This document shows, one piece after another, positions 24,039 to 32,363 of a stretch of DNA of 44,274 bases. Origin of the DNA: Neptuniibacter sp. (GTDB lineage Bacteria; Pseudomonadota; Gammaproteobacteria; Pseudomonadales; Balneatricaceae); assembly GCF_024231755.1 (NCBI RefSeq), contig NZ_JAAEQH010000256.1, positions 1 through 44,274 on the forward strand. Direction: 5' to 3'. Under the pieces are notes generated by a model, which ran no database searches, was not told where the DNA came from, and saw only the letters and a list, made by a program, of their open reading frames with translations. Position 1 is the stretch's first letter. Each line of letters starts with the position of its first letter. The translations under genes were made by a program, and so were the position numbers.

Positions 24039-26894
24039 TTAAAGAGCTTCGATTTTTCCGTACTGCTCTTTCAGCTTATCGAAAGCTGCTTGAGAGCCTG
24101 CAAGTTTCTCACGCTCTTTAGCGATAACTGCTTCTGGTGCGTTAGAAACGAATTTCTCGTTACCCAGCTTACCTTCTACACGGCCGATCTCTTTCTGCAG
24201 TTTATCCAATTCTTTCTGCAGGCGAGCCAGTTCAGCATCTTTGTTGATCAGACCTGCCATTGGAACCAGAACTTCCATATCGCCAACCAGCTGAGTGGCA
24301 GCCATTGGTGCTTCGTCGCCAGCGTTCAGCCAAGTGATGCTGCTCAGGGATGCTAGTTTAGACAGGAAGGTACGGTTAGCTTCCAGGCGCTGCTGATCCA
24401 ATTCGCCGCCGTTCTGGAACAGTACATCCAGCTCTTTAGCAGGGGAGATACCCATTTCACCACGGATGTTACGTACGCCAGTGATAACGCCTTGTAGCCA
24501 TTCGATCTCAGCTTCTGCGTCTTTATCGATCTTGTCGTTGTTTGCAACTGGGTAAGCCTGAGTCATGATGGTATCGCCTTCAACACCGGCCAGACCTTTA
24601 ACCTGCTGCCAGATCTCTTCTGTGATGTACGGCATGATTGGGTGAGACAGACGCAGGATTGTTTCCAGTACGCGAACCAGTGTGCGGCGGGTGCCGCGCT
24701 TAGCTTCAGCGGATGCATCTTCGTCCCACAGTACCGGCTTGGATAGCTCAAGGTACCATGCGCAGTAGTCGTTCCAGATGAAGTCGTACAGGGTCTTGGA
24801 TGCCATATCGAAACGGTATTCGTCGAAGTGTTTAACCACTTCTGCTTCAACCGCTTGTAGACGGCTAGCGATCCAACGATCTGCCAGAGACAGTTCAACA
24901 TCACCGCCGTTCTGACCGCAATCTTCACCTTCGGTGTTCATCAGTACGTAACGTGCAGCGTTCCAGATCTTGTTACAGAAATTACGGTAACCTTCCAGAC
25001 GCTTCATATCCCAGTTGATGTCACGGCCCGTTGAAGCCAGTGCAGCCAGAGTGAAACGCAGAGCATCGGTACCGTGTGCCTGAATGCCTTCCGGGAACTC
25101 TTTCTTAGTACGCTTGCCGATCTTCTCAGCCAGTTGTGGCTGCATCATGTTGCCGCAACGCTTGTCCAACAGAGTATCCAGTTCGATACCGTCGATCATG
25201 TCCAGTGGATCCAGTACGTTACCTTTGGACTTGGACATCTTGTCGCCGTTTTCGTCACGGATCAGACCAGTAACGTAAACAGTTTTGAACGGAACCTGTG
25301 GTTTGCCGTCTTCATCTTTCATGAAGTGCATGGTCATCATGATCATACGCGCCACCCAGAAGAAGATGATGTCGAAACCAGTAACCAATACATCAGTTGG
25401 GTGGAATGTCTGTAGGCGCTGGGTGTTTTCAGGCCAGCCCAGTGTGCCGAATGTCCACAGTGCGGAGCTGAACCATGTATCCAGTACGTCATCGTCCTGG
25501 CGTAGTTCAACTTCTGGATCCAGGCCGTATTTCGCACGAGCAGCTTCTTTGTCTGTTGCTACGTATACGTTGCCTTCGTTGTCGTAGAAGGCTGGGATAC
25601 GGTGCCCCCACCACAGCTGACGTGAGATACACCAGTCTTGAATGTCGCGCATCCAAGCGTTGTACATGTTCTCGTACTGCTGAGGTACAAATTTGATATC
25701 GCCTTTTTCTACTGCTTCAACCGCTGGTTTTGCCAGAGTTTTAGCATCTGCAAACCACTGGTCAGTCAGCATTGGCTCAATAACTACACCACCACGGTCG
25801 CCGTAAGGAACCGTCATGTCGTTTTCTTCGATCTTAACTAGAAGGCCAGCTGCTTCGAAATCCGCAACGATTTCACGACGTGCCGCGAAACGCTCCATAC
25901 CTCGGTATTTTTCCGGGATGTTGGTGTCGATGTCGTTATTTGGTGTGCCGTCAGTGTTAAAGCCTTCGCCTTCTTCGCGGATATCAGCGTTGTAGGTCAG
26001 GACGTTGATCATTGGTAGACCGCAACGTTTACCTACTTCGTTATCGTTGAAGTCGTGTGCAGGAGTGATTTTTACGCAACCTGTGCCTTTTTCCATGTCA
26101 GCGTGTTCGTCGCCAACAATTGGGATACGACGGCCAACCAGCGGCAGGATGATCTCTTTACCGATCAGATTTTTGTAGCGCTCATCTTCCGGATTTACCG
26201 CAACACCTGTATCACCCAGCATGGTTTCCGGACGTGTAGTACCAACTACGATGTGATCTTCGCCAGCTGCAGTTTTAACGCCATCAGCCAGTGGGTAACG
26301 TAGGTACCACATCTTGCCTTTGACTTCTTTGTTCTCAACTTCCAGATCAGAGATCGCAGTGTGTAGTTTAGGATCCCAGTTAACCAAACGCTTGCCACGG
26401 TATACCAGGCCTTCGTCATACAGACGGATAAACACTTCCTGTACTGCGTGGTAGAAGCCTGAATCCATAGTGAAGCGCTCGTGCTCCCAATCTACGGAGT
26501 TACCCAAGCGACGCATCTGACGAGTAATCGTACCGCCGGATTCTTCTTTCCACTCCCAGATCTTTTCGATAAAGGCATCACGGCCCAGATCATGGCGAGT
26601 CTGTTGTTTCTCTGCAGCCAGTTTGCGCTCAACTACCATCTGGGTAGCGATACCTGCGTGGTCTGTACCTACCTGCCACAGAGTGTTTTTACCCTGCATA
26701 CGTTTGTAACGAGTCAGAGCATCCATGATTGTGTGCTGGAAAGCGTGACCCATGTGCAGGCTACCGGTGACGTTCGGTGGCGGAATCATGATGCAGTAAG
26801 AGTCACCTTCGCCCTGTGGCGCGAAGTAGTTGTTTTCTTCCCAGGTTTTGTACCAGGATTTCTCAATTTCGTGCGGCTGGTAAGTAGTATCCAT
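24039..26894 (-). CDS. valS: Valyl-tRNA synthetase
   Basis: A 951-residue class Ia synthetase of normal length. It charges tRNA-Val and edits threonyl products. Visible are the HIGH-type motif HMGH (47-50, in [13 protein letters not shown]), the CP1 editing domain (about 195-340, with [22 protein letters not shown]), the KMSKS loop (552-556) and a C-terminal coiled-coil arm (about 880-951) rich in Lys/Glu/Leu. In most gammaproteobacteria valS directly follows holC; here about 2.2 kb of opposite-strand genes and repeats separate them, so it probably needs its own promoter between 26895 and 27000. Confidence 0.97.
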   Translation of the reverse strand: MDTTYQPHEIEKSWYKTWEENNYFAPQGEGDSYCIMIPPPNVTGSLHMGHAFQHTIMDALTRYKRMQGKNTLWQVGTDHAGIATQMVVERKLAAEKQQTRHDLGRDAFIEKIWEWKEESGGTITRQMRRLGNSVDWEHERFTMDSGFYHAVQEVFIRLYDEGLVYRGKRLVNWDPKLHTAISDLEVENKEVKGKMWYLRYPLADGVKTAAGEDHIVVGTTRPETMLGDTGVAVNPEDERYKNLIGKEIILPLVGRRIPIVGDEHADMEKGTGCVKITPAHDFNDNEVGKRCGLPMINVLTYNADIREEGEGFNTDGTPNNDIDTNIPEKYRGMERFAARREIVADFEAAGLLVKIEENDMTVPYGDRGGVVIEPMLTDQWFADAKTLAKPAVEAVEKGDIKFVPQQYENMYNAWMRDIQDWCISRQLWWGHRIPAFYDNEGNVYVATDKEAARAKYGLDPEVELRQDDDVLDTWFSSALWTFGTLGWPENTQRLQTFHPTDVLVTGFDIIFFWVARMIMMTMHFMKDEDGKPQVPFKTVYVTGLIRDENGDKMSKSKGNVLDPLDMIDGIELDTLLDKRCGNMMQPQLAEKIGKRTKKEFPEGIQAHGTDALRFTLAALASTGRDINWDMKRLEGYRNFCNKIWNAARYVLMNTEGEDCGQNGGDVELSLADRWIASRLQAVEAEVVKHFDEYRFDMASKTLYDFIWNDYCAWYLELSKPVLWDEDASAEAKRGTRRTLVRVLETILRLSHPIMPYITEEIWQQVKGLAGVEGDTIMTQAYPVANNDKIDKDAEAEIEWLQGVITGVRNIRGEMGISPAKELDVLFQNGGELDQQRLEANRTFLSKLASLSSITWLNAGDEAPMAATQLVGDMEVLVPMAGLINKDAELARLQKELDKLQKEIGRVEGKLGNEKFVSNAPEAVIAKEREKLAGSQAAFDKLKEQYGKIEAL

Positions 26895-26977
26895 TGCGCT
26901 TCTTTTGGCTAAAACTTTTACGATTAATGGCAGCCTTGAACTTTGGGGGCTGCTCGATAAGACCGCGCATTATACAG

Positions 26978-27006
26978 GTTAAAAGTAGCCTTAGGCTACT
27001 TTTAAC
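26978..27006. repeat. 13-bp inverted repeat upstream of valS
   Basis: GTTAAAAGTAGCC (26978-26990) and its exact complement (26994-27006) flank TTA. Its AAAAGTAG/CTACTTTT part recurs in the larger hairpin at 27719-27755. Confidence 0.7.
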
Positions 27007-27200
27007 AGCACGCTATGCCGCATAGCGGCAGCTGCTAGTACGGCTGCGCCTGCGAGGGGCTAGAACGCGGCGAAGCCGCTGCTAGGAAAAGCTTAAATGC
27101 GGTGGTATTTTAGGTTTTGAATTATCTCGTAGCTACGGAGTAGCGTGCTAGTAGAGGCGGAGACTCGTTCTCGCCACTAGCCACTGGAGCGAAGTGACAC
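27007..27200. repeat. CTAG/GCGAAGC palindromic repeat, block C
   Basis: A dense cluster. TGCCGC-ATA-GCGGCA (27016-27030) is part of a ~50-bp direct repeat of 28888-28936. GCGGC-GAA-GCCGC (27067-27079) follows, and 27108-27151 is the inverted complement of 28940-28983 at 41 of 44 positions. The block runs into the ribosome site of the four-helix-bundle gene. Confidence 0.85.
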
Positions 27201-27211
27201 AGGAGGTGTCA
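27195..27211 (+). promoter_or_regulatory. Ribosome site presented in a hairpin loop
   Basis: TGACAC (27195-27200) and GTGTCA (27206-27211) form a perfect 6-bp stem whose five-base loop is AGGAG; ATG follows immediately at 27212. The Shine-Dalgarno core therefore sits in the loop. Confidence 0.55.
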
Positions 27212-27562
27212 ATGAGTTATGAAAGTCTGGATGTATGGAAACGATCCTGTCGATTGAGTTGTGAGCTGTATATGCAGCTATCGAATTGTCGGGATTATGG
27301 CTTCAAAGATCAGATAACCCGTAGCGGTTTATCTATCCCCAGTAATATTGCTGAAGGTTTTGAGCGTGGTTCTCAAAAAGAGAAACGGCAATTTCTCCTC
27401 TATGCCCGTGGTTCTGCAGCTGAGCTGAAAACCCAAATCCAAATTGGTAGCAGGGTGGGGTTTATTTCTTCAAAGATTGCTCCGGTTTGGCTGAAAGAAG
27501 CTACAGAAATACAGCAGATGCTCGGTGGACTTTTGAATTCCATAGATAAATCAGCACGCTAA
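27212..27562 (+). CDS. Four-helix-bundle protein (S23/IVP family)
   Basis: A 116-residue all-helical protein of the S23/intervening-sequence family. Hallmarks are YESLDVWKRSCRLSCELY, the DQITRSGLSIPSNIAEGFERGSQKEKRQFLLYARGSAAELKTQI core, and a final helix. Relatives are encoded in 23S rRNA intervening sequences, beside retroelements (the Avd accessory protein) and as solitary genes; a nucleic-acid-binding pentameric barrel is known for Avd. There is no rRNA or reverse transcriptase here. ATG 27212 is preferred over GTG 27194 because AGGAGG (27201-27206) lies between them. It is embedded in palindromic repeats and is transcribed opposite to valS and holC. Confidence 0.88.
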   Translation: MSYESLDVWKRSCRLSCELYMQLSNCRDYGFKDQITRSGLSIPSNIAEGFERGSQKEKRQFLLYARGSAAELKTQIQIGSRVGFISSKIAPVWLKEATEIQQMLGGLLNSIDKSAR

Positions 27563-27563
27563 C

Positions 27564-27715
27564 ACGGCTGCTGGTAAAACTTACATGCGGCGGTAAGCTG
27601 GCTTTTTCTAGTAGCAACGAAGTGCGTTCTAGCCCCTCGAAGCGACGCAGGAGCGCGCTCGCTACTGGAGCAGAGCGACCTGCGTTCTAGCCACTCGTAG
27701 CTGCTTTGCAGCGTC
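27564..27715. repeat. CTAG/GCGAAGC palindromic repeat, block D
   Basis: Lies between the four-helix-bundle and dioxygenase genes. It starts with a relative of 27078-27107 (GCTGCTGGTAAAACTTACAT versus GCTGCTAGGAAAAGCTTAAA) and contains several GTTCTAG junctions and GCTGC-TTT-GCAGC (27700-27712). Confidence 0.7.
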
Positions 27716-27718
27716 CTA

Positions 27719-27755
27719 AAAAGTAGTTACTTCTATACTAGAAGTAACTACTTTT
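27719..27755. repeat. 17-bp perfect inverted repeat before the dioxygenase
   Basis: AAAAGTAGTTACTTCTA (27719-27735) and its exact complement (27739-27755) flank TAC. It ends five bases before the GGAGGG ribosome site. It could be an operator, a leader hairpin or a terminator of the preceding gene. Confidence 0.75.
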
Positions 27756-27771
27756 GATCGGAGGGCAAAAC

Positions 27772-28878
27772 ATGAAACAGTGTTATGCCGCACGCGGTTT
27801 TTTACCTTGTGATGATCCGGCGACTGAATTGGTATTGGGGGAGCCTTATGAAGTGTTGGATACAGTGGGTAATTCATTACCGAGTCTATTGCTAGAAAAA
27901 GATGCCCGTGATTATTTGCGTAGGGTATTTGTGCCTGACTGGCCTTATGTAAACATCCCGGACGATCTACGCTCTCAAGCTTGCCTCTACTATGTAAGGC
28001 TAGGTTTCATCGCCTCGGGTTACATTAATCAGATAGGTCAACCCCAGTGTCATTCTCTCCCTGCTAACTTGGCGAAACCTTTGTGTAAGATTGCCAATCT
28101 TATGCAACGTCCCTCTATCCTGAGTTACGACGGTTATGCGTTGTATAACTGGAAACGGTTTGATCTTCGTAAGCCGGTTGAGTTGGGGAATATTGATACG
28201 TTGCAGAACTTTGTCCACCTCTATGATGAGCATTGGTTTATTTTGGTTCATGTGGATATCGAGGCAAAAGCAGCAGAGATTTTGGATGCAGTATTATCCC
28301 TGCATGGTGAGGTCGGCCCTAAAGAGGTAGATGTGGCGTTAGATAAAGTGGCTACAGCCATGACTAGTATTATCCAGATACTTCAACGTATACCTGAACG
28401 TATGTCTGATGAGTTGTACTTCTCTAAATTCCGACCCTATATCGGTCAGTTCAGAGAAGTGGTTTATGAGGGCGTGAATATTGAGCCAATAAGCTTCCGT
28501 GGTGAGACTGGAGCGCAGAGTTCGATCATGCCGTTGTTGACGGAGTTTATGAAAATTCCCCATCAGGACAATAAACTAACTCGTCACCTTTACGATATGC
28601 GTCAATATATGCCTGCCGAACATCGCTTGATGCTAGAGCAAGTGAGGGCGATGCCTGATCTAAAACAAGTGGCCCAATCAGATAAGTTTGATGCGGTGTT
28701 GGAGTTGATGGCCTGTTTCCGTGAAGTGCATTACCACTGGGCGATTAAGTACATAGCCCGGCGTTGTAATGATCAGCAGGGAACTGGTGGTACACCTTAT
28801 ATGCGCTGGCTTAAGTTCTTAATCGAGGAGACTCGAGGCCATAAGAAATCTGGAGGGGCAGGGACGGTCGTAGCGTAG
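27772..28878 (+). CDS. Indoleamine 2,3-dioxygenase family protein
   Basis: A 368-residue cytosolic protein of the IDO family, haem enzymes that open the indole ring of tryptophan to N-formylkynurenine. Matching landmarks are RSQACLYYVRLGFIASGYI (early helix), SFRGETGAQSSIMPLLTEFMKI (substrate pocket Ser/Ala-Gln-Ser-Ser), LYDMRQYMPAEHRLML, the likely proximal haem His within FREVHYHWAIKYIA, and the C-terminal GTGGTPYMRWLKFLI loop. The start is ATG 27772 after GGAGGG; TTG 27754 in the same frame lies in the hairpin upstream of the ribosome site. No other kynurenine-pathway gene is adjacent. The exact substrate is inferred from family only. Confidence 0.85.
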   Translation: MKQCYAARGFLPCDDPATELVLGEPYEVLDTVGNSLPSLLLEKDARDYLRRVFVPDWPYVNIPDDLRSQACLYYVRLGFIASGYINQIGQPQCHSLPANLAKPLCKIANLMQRPSILSYDGYALYNWKRFDLRKPVELGNIDTLQNFVHLYDEHWFILVHVDIEAKAAEILDAVLSLHGEVGPKEVDVALDKVATAMTSIIQILQRIPERMSDELYFSKFRPYIGQFREVVYEGVNIEPISFRGETGAQSSIMPLLTEFMKIPHQDNKLTRHLYDMRQYMPAEHRLMLEQVRAMPDLKQVAQSDKFDAVLELMACFREVHYHWAIKYIARRCNDQQGTGGTPYMRWLKFLIEETRGHKKSGGAGTVVA

Positions 28879-29095
28879 GTTTCCGCGAGCACGCTTGCCG
28901 CGTAGCGGCAGCTGCTAGGACGGCTCCGCCTACGAGTAGCTAGCACGCTACTTTGTAGCTACGAGAAAATTCAAAACCTAAAAGCCACGGGTTTAAGTTA
29001 TTCCTAGCAGTCGCGAAGCGACGTTCTAGCAGAGGCGAAGCCTCGTTCTCGACACTCGTAGCTGCTGCTTCGCGGCAAGCGTGCTCTTAGCCTCG
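28879..29095. repeat. CTAG/GCGAAGC palindromic repeat, block E
   Basis: Contains the direct-repeat copy 28888-28936 (TGCCGC-GTA-GCGGCA), the inverted partner of block C (28940-28983), GTCGC-GAA-GCGAC (29010-29022) and GAGGC-GAA-GCCTC (29032-29044), each followed by GTTCT. It ends two bases before the holC stop codon. Confidence 0.85.
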
Positions 29096-29097
29096 CC

Positions 29098-29529
29098 TTA
29101 GCGCTTGCGCATATCGTGCATATCAATGGATATGCCGTTTGCCTGGTAGGATTTGTAGTTATTACGAGTGGAGGCTAAGACTTCCTCACTCTGGATAACG
29201 ATTTCCAGGATGCGGTCAAATTCTAAAGCATCTTTTGGGATGTCCAGATTCAGGTTTACGAACACATCTTTATGTTCAGGGCGTTGAGTGTCCCAGCCAA
29301 TTTGTACGCCAGAGTTAAGCTTGTCACCCAGCAGTTCGTGAGGGATAAATGCTTCGGGCTGAAACTCCCAGAGAAGCTGATCGATACGTTTAGCTTCAGA
29401 TTCATTTGCAGTCTGGATATAGAGTTCGTGGCCAAGGGCACGGATTTTGGTAACCAAACGGCATAGGAAACGACCCCGAGCATCGGGATCGTTTGAAGGC
29501 AGAACGTAAAAATCAGCTTTACTGGTCAT
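29098..29529 (-). CDS. holC: DNA polymerase III chi subunit
   Basis: A 143-residue protein matching HolC: TSKADFYVLPSNDPDARGRFLCRLVTKIRALGHELYIQTANESEAKRIDQLLWEFQPEAFIPHEL. Chi links the clamp-loader complex (with psi) to single-strand-binding protein at the fork. It is downstream of pepA by 21 bases, as in other gammaproteobacteria, so co-transcription is likely. valS, normally next, is displaced by the repeat-bounded insert, and the hairpin-rich repeat block begins right after the stop, where it may act as a terminator. Confidence 0.93.
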   Translation of the reverse strand: MTSKADFYVLPSNDPDARGRFLCRLVTKIRALGHELYIQTANESEAKRIDQLLWEFQPEAFIPHELLGDKLNSGVQIGWDTQRPEHKDVFVNLNLDIPKDALEFDRILEIVIQSEEVLASTRNNYKSYQANGISIDMHDMRKR

Positions 29530-29550
29530 CTGTTGCTTAAACCCTAGGGT

Positions 29551-31047
29551 TTATTCCTCATCCGCTGCTTGGTTAAGCAGGTATTGAGTCAGTAGAGGTA
29601 CGCAGCGACCGGTTGCACCTTTCTCTTTGCCACCACTGTTCCAAGCTACACCTGCGATATCTAGGTGCGCCCAGCGGTACTCTTTAGTAAAGCGGGATAG
29701 GAAACAAGCTGCGGTAATGGTGCCGCCAGGGCGACCGCCGATGTTGGCGATATCCGCAAAGTTGGAATCCAGTTGTTCCTGGAACTCATCCCATAGAGGA
29801 AGCTGCCAGCCTTTATCTGCAGCCTGATCGCCTGCTTGCAGCAGTTCGGCTGCAAGGTCATCGTTGTTGGATAAAACGCCTGTAGCATGGTGGCCCAGTG
29901 CAATGATGCAGGCCCCGGTCAGCGTAGCGATATCTACGACTGATGCTGGCTCAAATTTGCCAGCGTAGGTCAGCGCGTCACACAGAACCAGACGGCCTTC
30001 TGCATCGGTATTTAGAATTTCCACTGTCTGACCAGACATAGTCGTAACGATATCGCCTGGCTTAGTCGCGTGGCCGCTTGGCATATTCTCTGCTGCAGCA
30101 ACGATACCCACTACGTTAATCGGTAGAGCCATCTCACAGATCGCTGTCATTGCGCCGAATACGCTAGCTGCACCGCACATGTCGAATTTCATTTCGTCCA
30201 TGCCTGCGCCTGGTTTAAGGGAGATACCACCTGTGTCGAAAGTGATACCTTTACCCACTAATACGTGAGGCTTATCACCCTCTTCGCCACCTTTGTATTC
30301 CATAACGATCAGTTTAGATGGCTGTTCGCTGCCGTTGCCTACTGAAAGTAAGCAGTGCATGCCTAGTGCTTCCATCTCTTCTTCGTCAACGATGGTAGCT
30401 GTCAGGTCTTCGAATTCGTCATCTAGCTCGAGTGCCTGTTCAGCCAGGTAGGTTGGAGTACAGAAATTGCCCGGCAGGTTACCAAGATCACGAGCGATGC
30501 TGGTGCCGTTTACAATCGCTGTGCCATCGAGCAGTGCTGTTTCAGCAATCTCAGAGTCTTCTTCCGAGGTATGGATTGAGATCTGTTCCAGTTTTAATGG
30601 ATCAGCTTTTTTGCTTTTGGTTTCGTCGTAGCTGTATAGCTCATGGCCAGACCATTCAACCAGGTGACGTAGCTGACGATACTGGTCTTCATCGTTTGTC
30701 AGGTTTTCACCCAATGCAAAAGTAACGCTGCTCACGCCTGTGCTTTTAACGACACCCATCGCAGCTTTAACCGCTTTACGGAAGTTTCGGTCGTTACGAT
30801 CTTCAGCTTTGCCTAAACCTAGAAGAAGTACACGTTTTGCGGCAAGACCTGGAACTTTATGTAGTAGCAACGTTTGTGCGCTTTTGCCGCTGATATCACC
30901 ACCATTCAAAATCTCGCTGATATAACCTGAGCTGGCTTCATCGGCCGCTTTTGCTGCGGAGGAAAGGGTTCCTTCTGTTTCTACAGCAACAACTAAACAT
31001 TCGGTTTCCAGTGAAGGGATATCACTACTAACAATTTCAAAATCCAT
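29551..31047 (-). CDS. pepA: Cytosol (leucyl) aminopeptidase PepA
   Basis: A 498-residue M17 metallo-aminopeptidase of standard length. The signature NTDAEGRL is at 346-353, and the metal-binding region VGKGITFDTGGISLKPGAGMDEMKFDMCGAA lies before it. It removes N-terminal residues from peptides as a hexamer; E. coli PepA also binds DNA in Xer recombination and carAB control, which cannot be claimed here. A GGAG ribosome site precedes ATG. It heads the pepA-holC unit and is divergent from lptF across 197 bases. Confidence 0.96.
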   Translation of the reverse strand: MDFEIVSSDIPSLETECLVVAVETEGTLSSAAKAADEASSGYISEILNGGDISGKSAQTLLLHKVPGLAAKRVLLLGLGKAEDRNDRNFRKAVKAAMGVVKSTGVSSVTFALGENLTNDEDQYRQLRHLVEWSGHELYSYDETKSKKADPLKLEQISIHTSEEDSEIAETALLDGTAIVNGTSIARDLGNLPGNFCTPTYLAEQALELDDEFEDLTATIVDEEEMEALGMHCLLSVGNGSEQPSKLIVMEYKGGEEGDKPHVLVGKGITFDTGGISLKPGAGMDEMKFDMCGAASVFGAMTAICEMALPINVVGIVAAAENMPSGHATKPGDIVTTMSGQTVEILNTDAEGRLVLCDALTYAGKFEPASVVDIATLTGACIIALGHHATGVLSNNDDLAAELLQAGDQAADKGWQLPLWDEFQEQLDSNFADIANIGGRPGGTITAACFLSRFTKEYRWAHLDIAGVAWNSGGKEKGATGRCVPLLTQYLLNQAADEE

Positions 31048-31244
31048 GGTGGCTCCAAACTCGCGGCTAGCTGCCGTCTAAACGAGACAAAGTTGGCGGA
31101 TTCAAGGATAATGCCGGTACTTTTATATACACCGATAAGAACGGCACCTTGGTTGTGTACAAAGTCTTACACTGTTTCATCCGCTGTAAGGCTGAATAAT
31201 ATAAACCATTTTTGTGTCGGTAACAGGTTTCGCAAGGATATAGA

Positions 31245-32363
31245 GTGATTGTTTATCGCTATTTAGCACGTGAAGTTCTGGTCAGCATGCTTGCGGTCAG
31301 TTCTGTGTTGCTGGTTATCATCATGAGTGGGCGCTTTGTGAAGTACCTTTCCAAAGCTGCTGTGGGTGAACTGGACCCTGGGGTTTTGTTCTCCATTATG
31401 CTCTATCGTTTACCGGGTTTTCTGGAATTGATTCTGCCGCTAGGCCTGTTTCTAGGGTTCCTGCTGGGATATGGCCGTCTCTATCTTGAAAGCGAGATGA
31501 CTGTTCTTGAGGCGACGGGGATGAGTCAGAAGAGGCTGGTGGCTTATTCCATGGGGCCAGCACTTATGGTGGCGGTTATTGTGGGCACGCTCTCTGTTTT
31601 TATATCTCCGCTTGGTGCATCTGAAACCAATAATATTTTTGATCAACAGGAAAACCGAAGTGAACTGGAAAGTCTGACTCCGGGGCGCTTCCAGAAGCAA
31701 AAAAATAGTCCGCGCGTGACCTATACCGATTCTCTTGATGAGAGTGGACAGCTGGGTATGATCTTTATGGCGGATCGAAATAAGAGTAATGATCGTCTGC
31801 AGATAACTTTGGCGCAGACCGGTACTACCTTTATTGATCAGTCCCGTGACCAGCGTTTCCTGGTATTGGAAAAAGGTTATCGTTACGAAGGCGTACCAGG
31901 GCAGGGTGATTATGTTGAACTTGGCTTTGAGCGTTATGGTAGTGAGATAGAGCATAAGAATCAGGAGATACGGTTTGATAAGGTGGAAGCGCTACCTACT
32001 TCCTATCTTTGGGCGTCTGATGAACCCCGTCACCAAGCGCAGCTGAATTGGCGACTTTCCCTGCCGGTTCTGGCGATTGTTGTAACGCTGCTTGCTGTAC
32101 CATTGAGCAGGGTAAACCCACGTCAGGGCCGTTTCGCACGTCTAGTGCCTTCTATCCTTATTTATCTCACCTATTTGGCTGTGCTGAGTAACATCACTAG
32201 CAAGGTGGGCGATGGTGAGGCCAGCCCTTGGGCAATCTGGCTTATCCATCTTATTTTTGGCCTAGGCGCTTTAAATATGATTGTTTTTGGCCGTTTTTGG
32301 AGTCGGTTGTTTGACCAGATCCCGATGCCAAGTCTGAAACTCAGCAAGATAAAGAAATCATGA
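31245..32363 (+). CDS. lptF: LPS export permease LptF
   Basis: A 372-residue inner-membrane permease of the LptB2FGC lipopolysaccharide extractor. Six membrane helices (three N-terminal about 10-125, three C-terminal about 270-355) flank a periplasmic beta-jellyroll domain. Typical segments are MIVYRYLAREVLVSMLAVSSVLLVI, PLGLFLGFLLGYGRLYLESEMTVLEATGMSQ and the late LPVLAIVVTLLAVPLSRVNPRQGRFARL. GTG start with AAGGA nine bases upstream. It overlaps lptG by four bases, so both subunits are made together. Confidence 0.95.
   Translation: MIVYRYLAREVLVSMLAVSSVLLVIIMSGRFVKYLSKAAVGELDPGVLFSIMLYRLPGFLELILPLGLFLGFLLGYGRLYLESEMTVLEATGMSQKRLVAYSMGPALMVAVIVGTLSVFISPLGASETNNIFDQQENRSELESLTPGRFQKQKNSPRVTYTDSLDESGQLGMIFMADRNKSNDRLQITLAQTGTTFIDQSRDQRFLVLEKGYRYEGVPGQGDYVELGFERYGSEIEHKNQEIRFDKVEALPTSYLWASDEPRHQAQLNWRLSLPVLAIVVTLLAVPLSRVNPRQGRFARLVPSILIYLTYLAVLSNITSKVGDGEASPWAIWLIHLIFGLGALNMIVFGRFWSRLFDQIPMPSLKLSKIKKS

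Noticed and set aside
24090-26912. Several open frames antisense or out of frame within valS
   Set aside because: Composition reflects the highly expressed valS codons on the other strand; valS is full length with all motifs.
27212-27562. Diversity-generating retroelement or 23S rRNA intervening sequence
   Set aside because: The four-helix-bundle protein fits both contexts, but the window contains no reverse transcriptase, no template/variable repeat pair and no rRNA gene.
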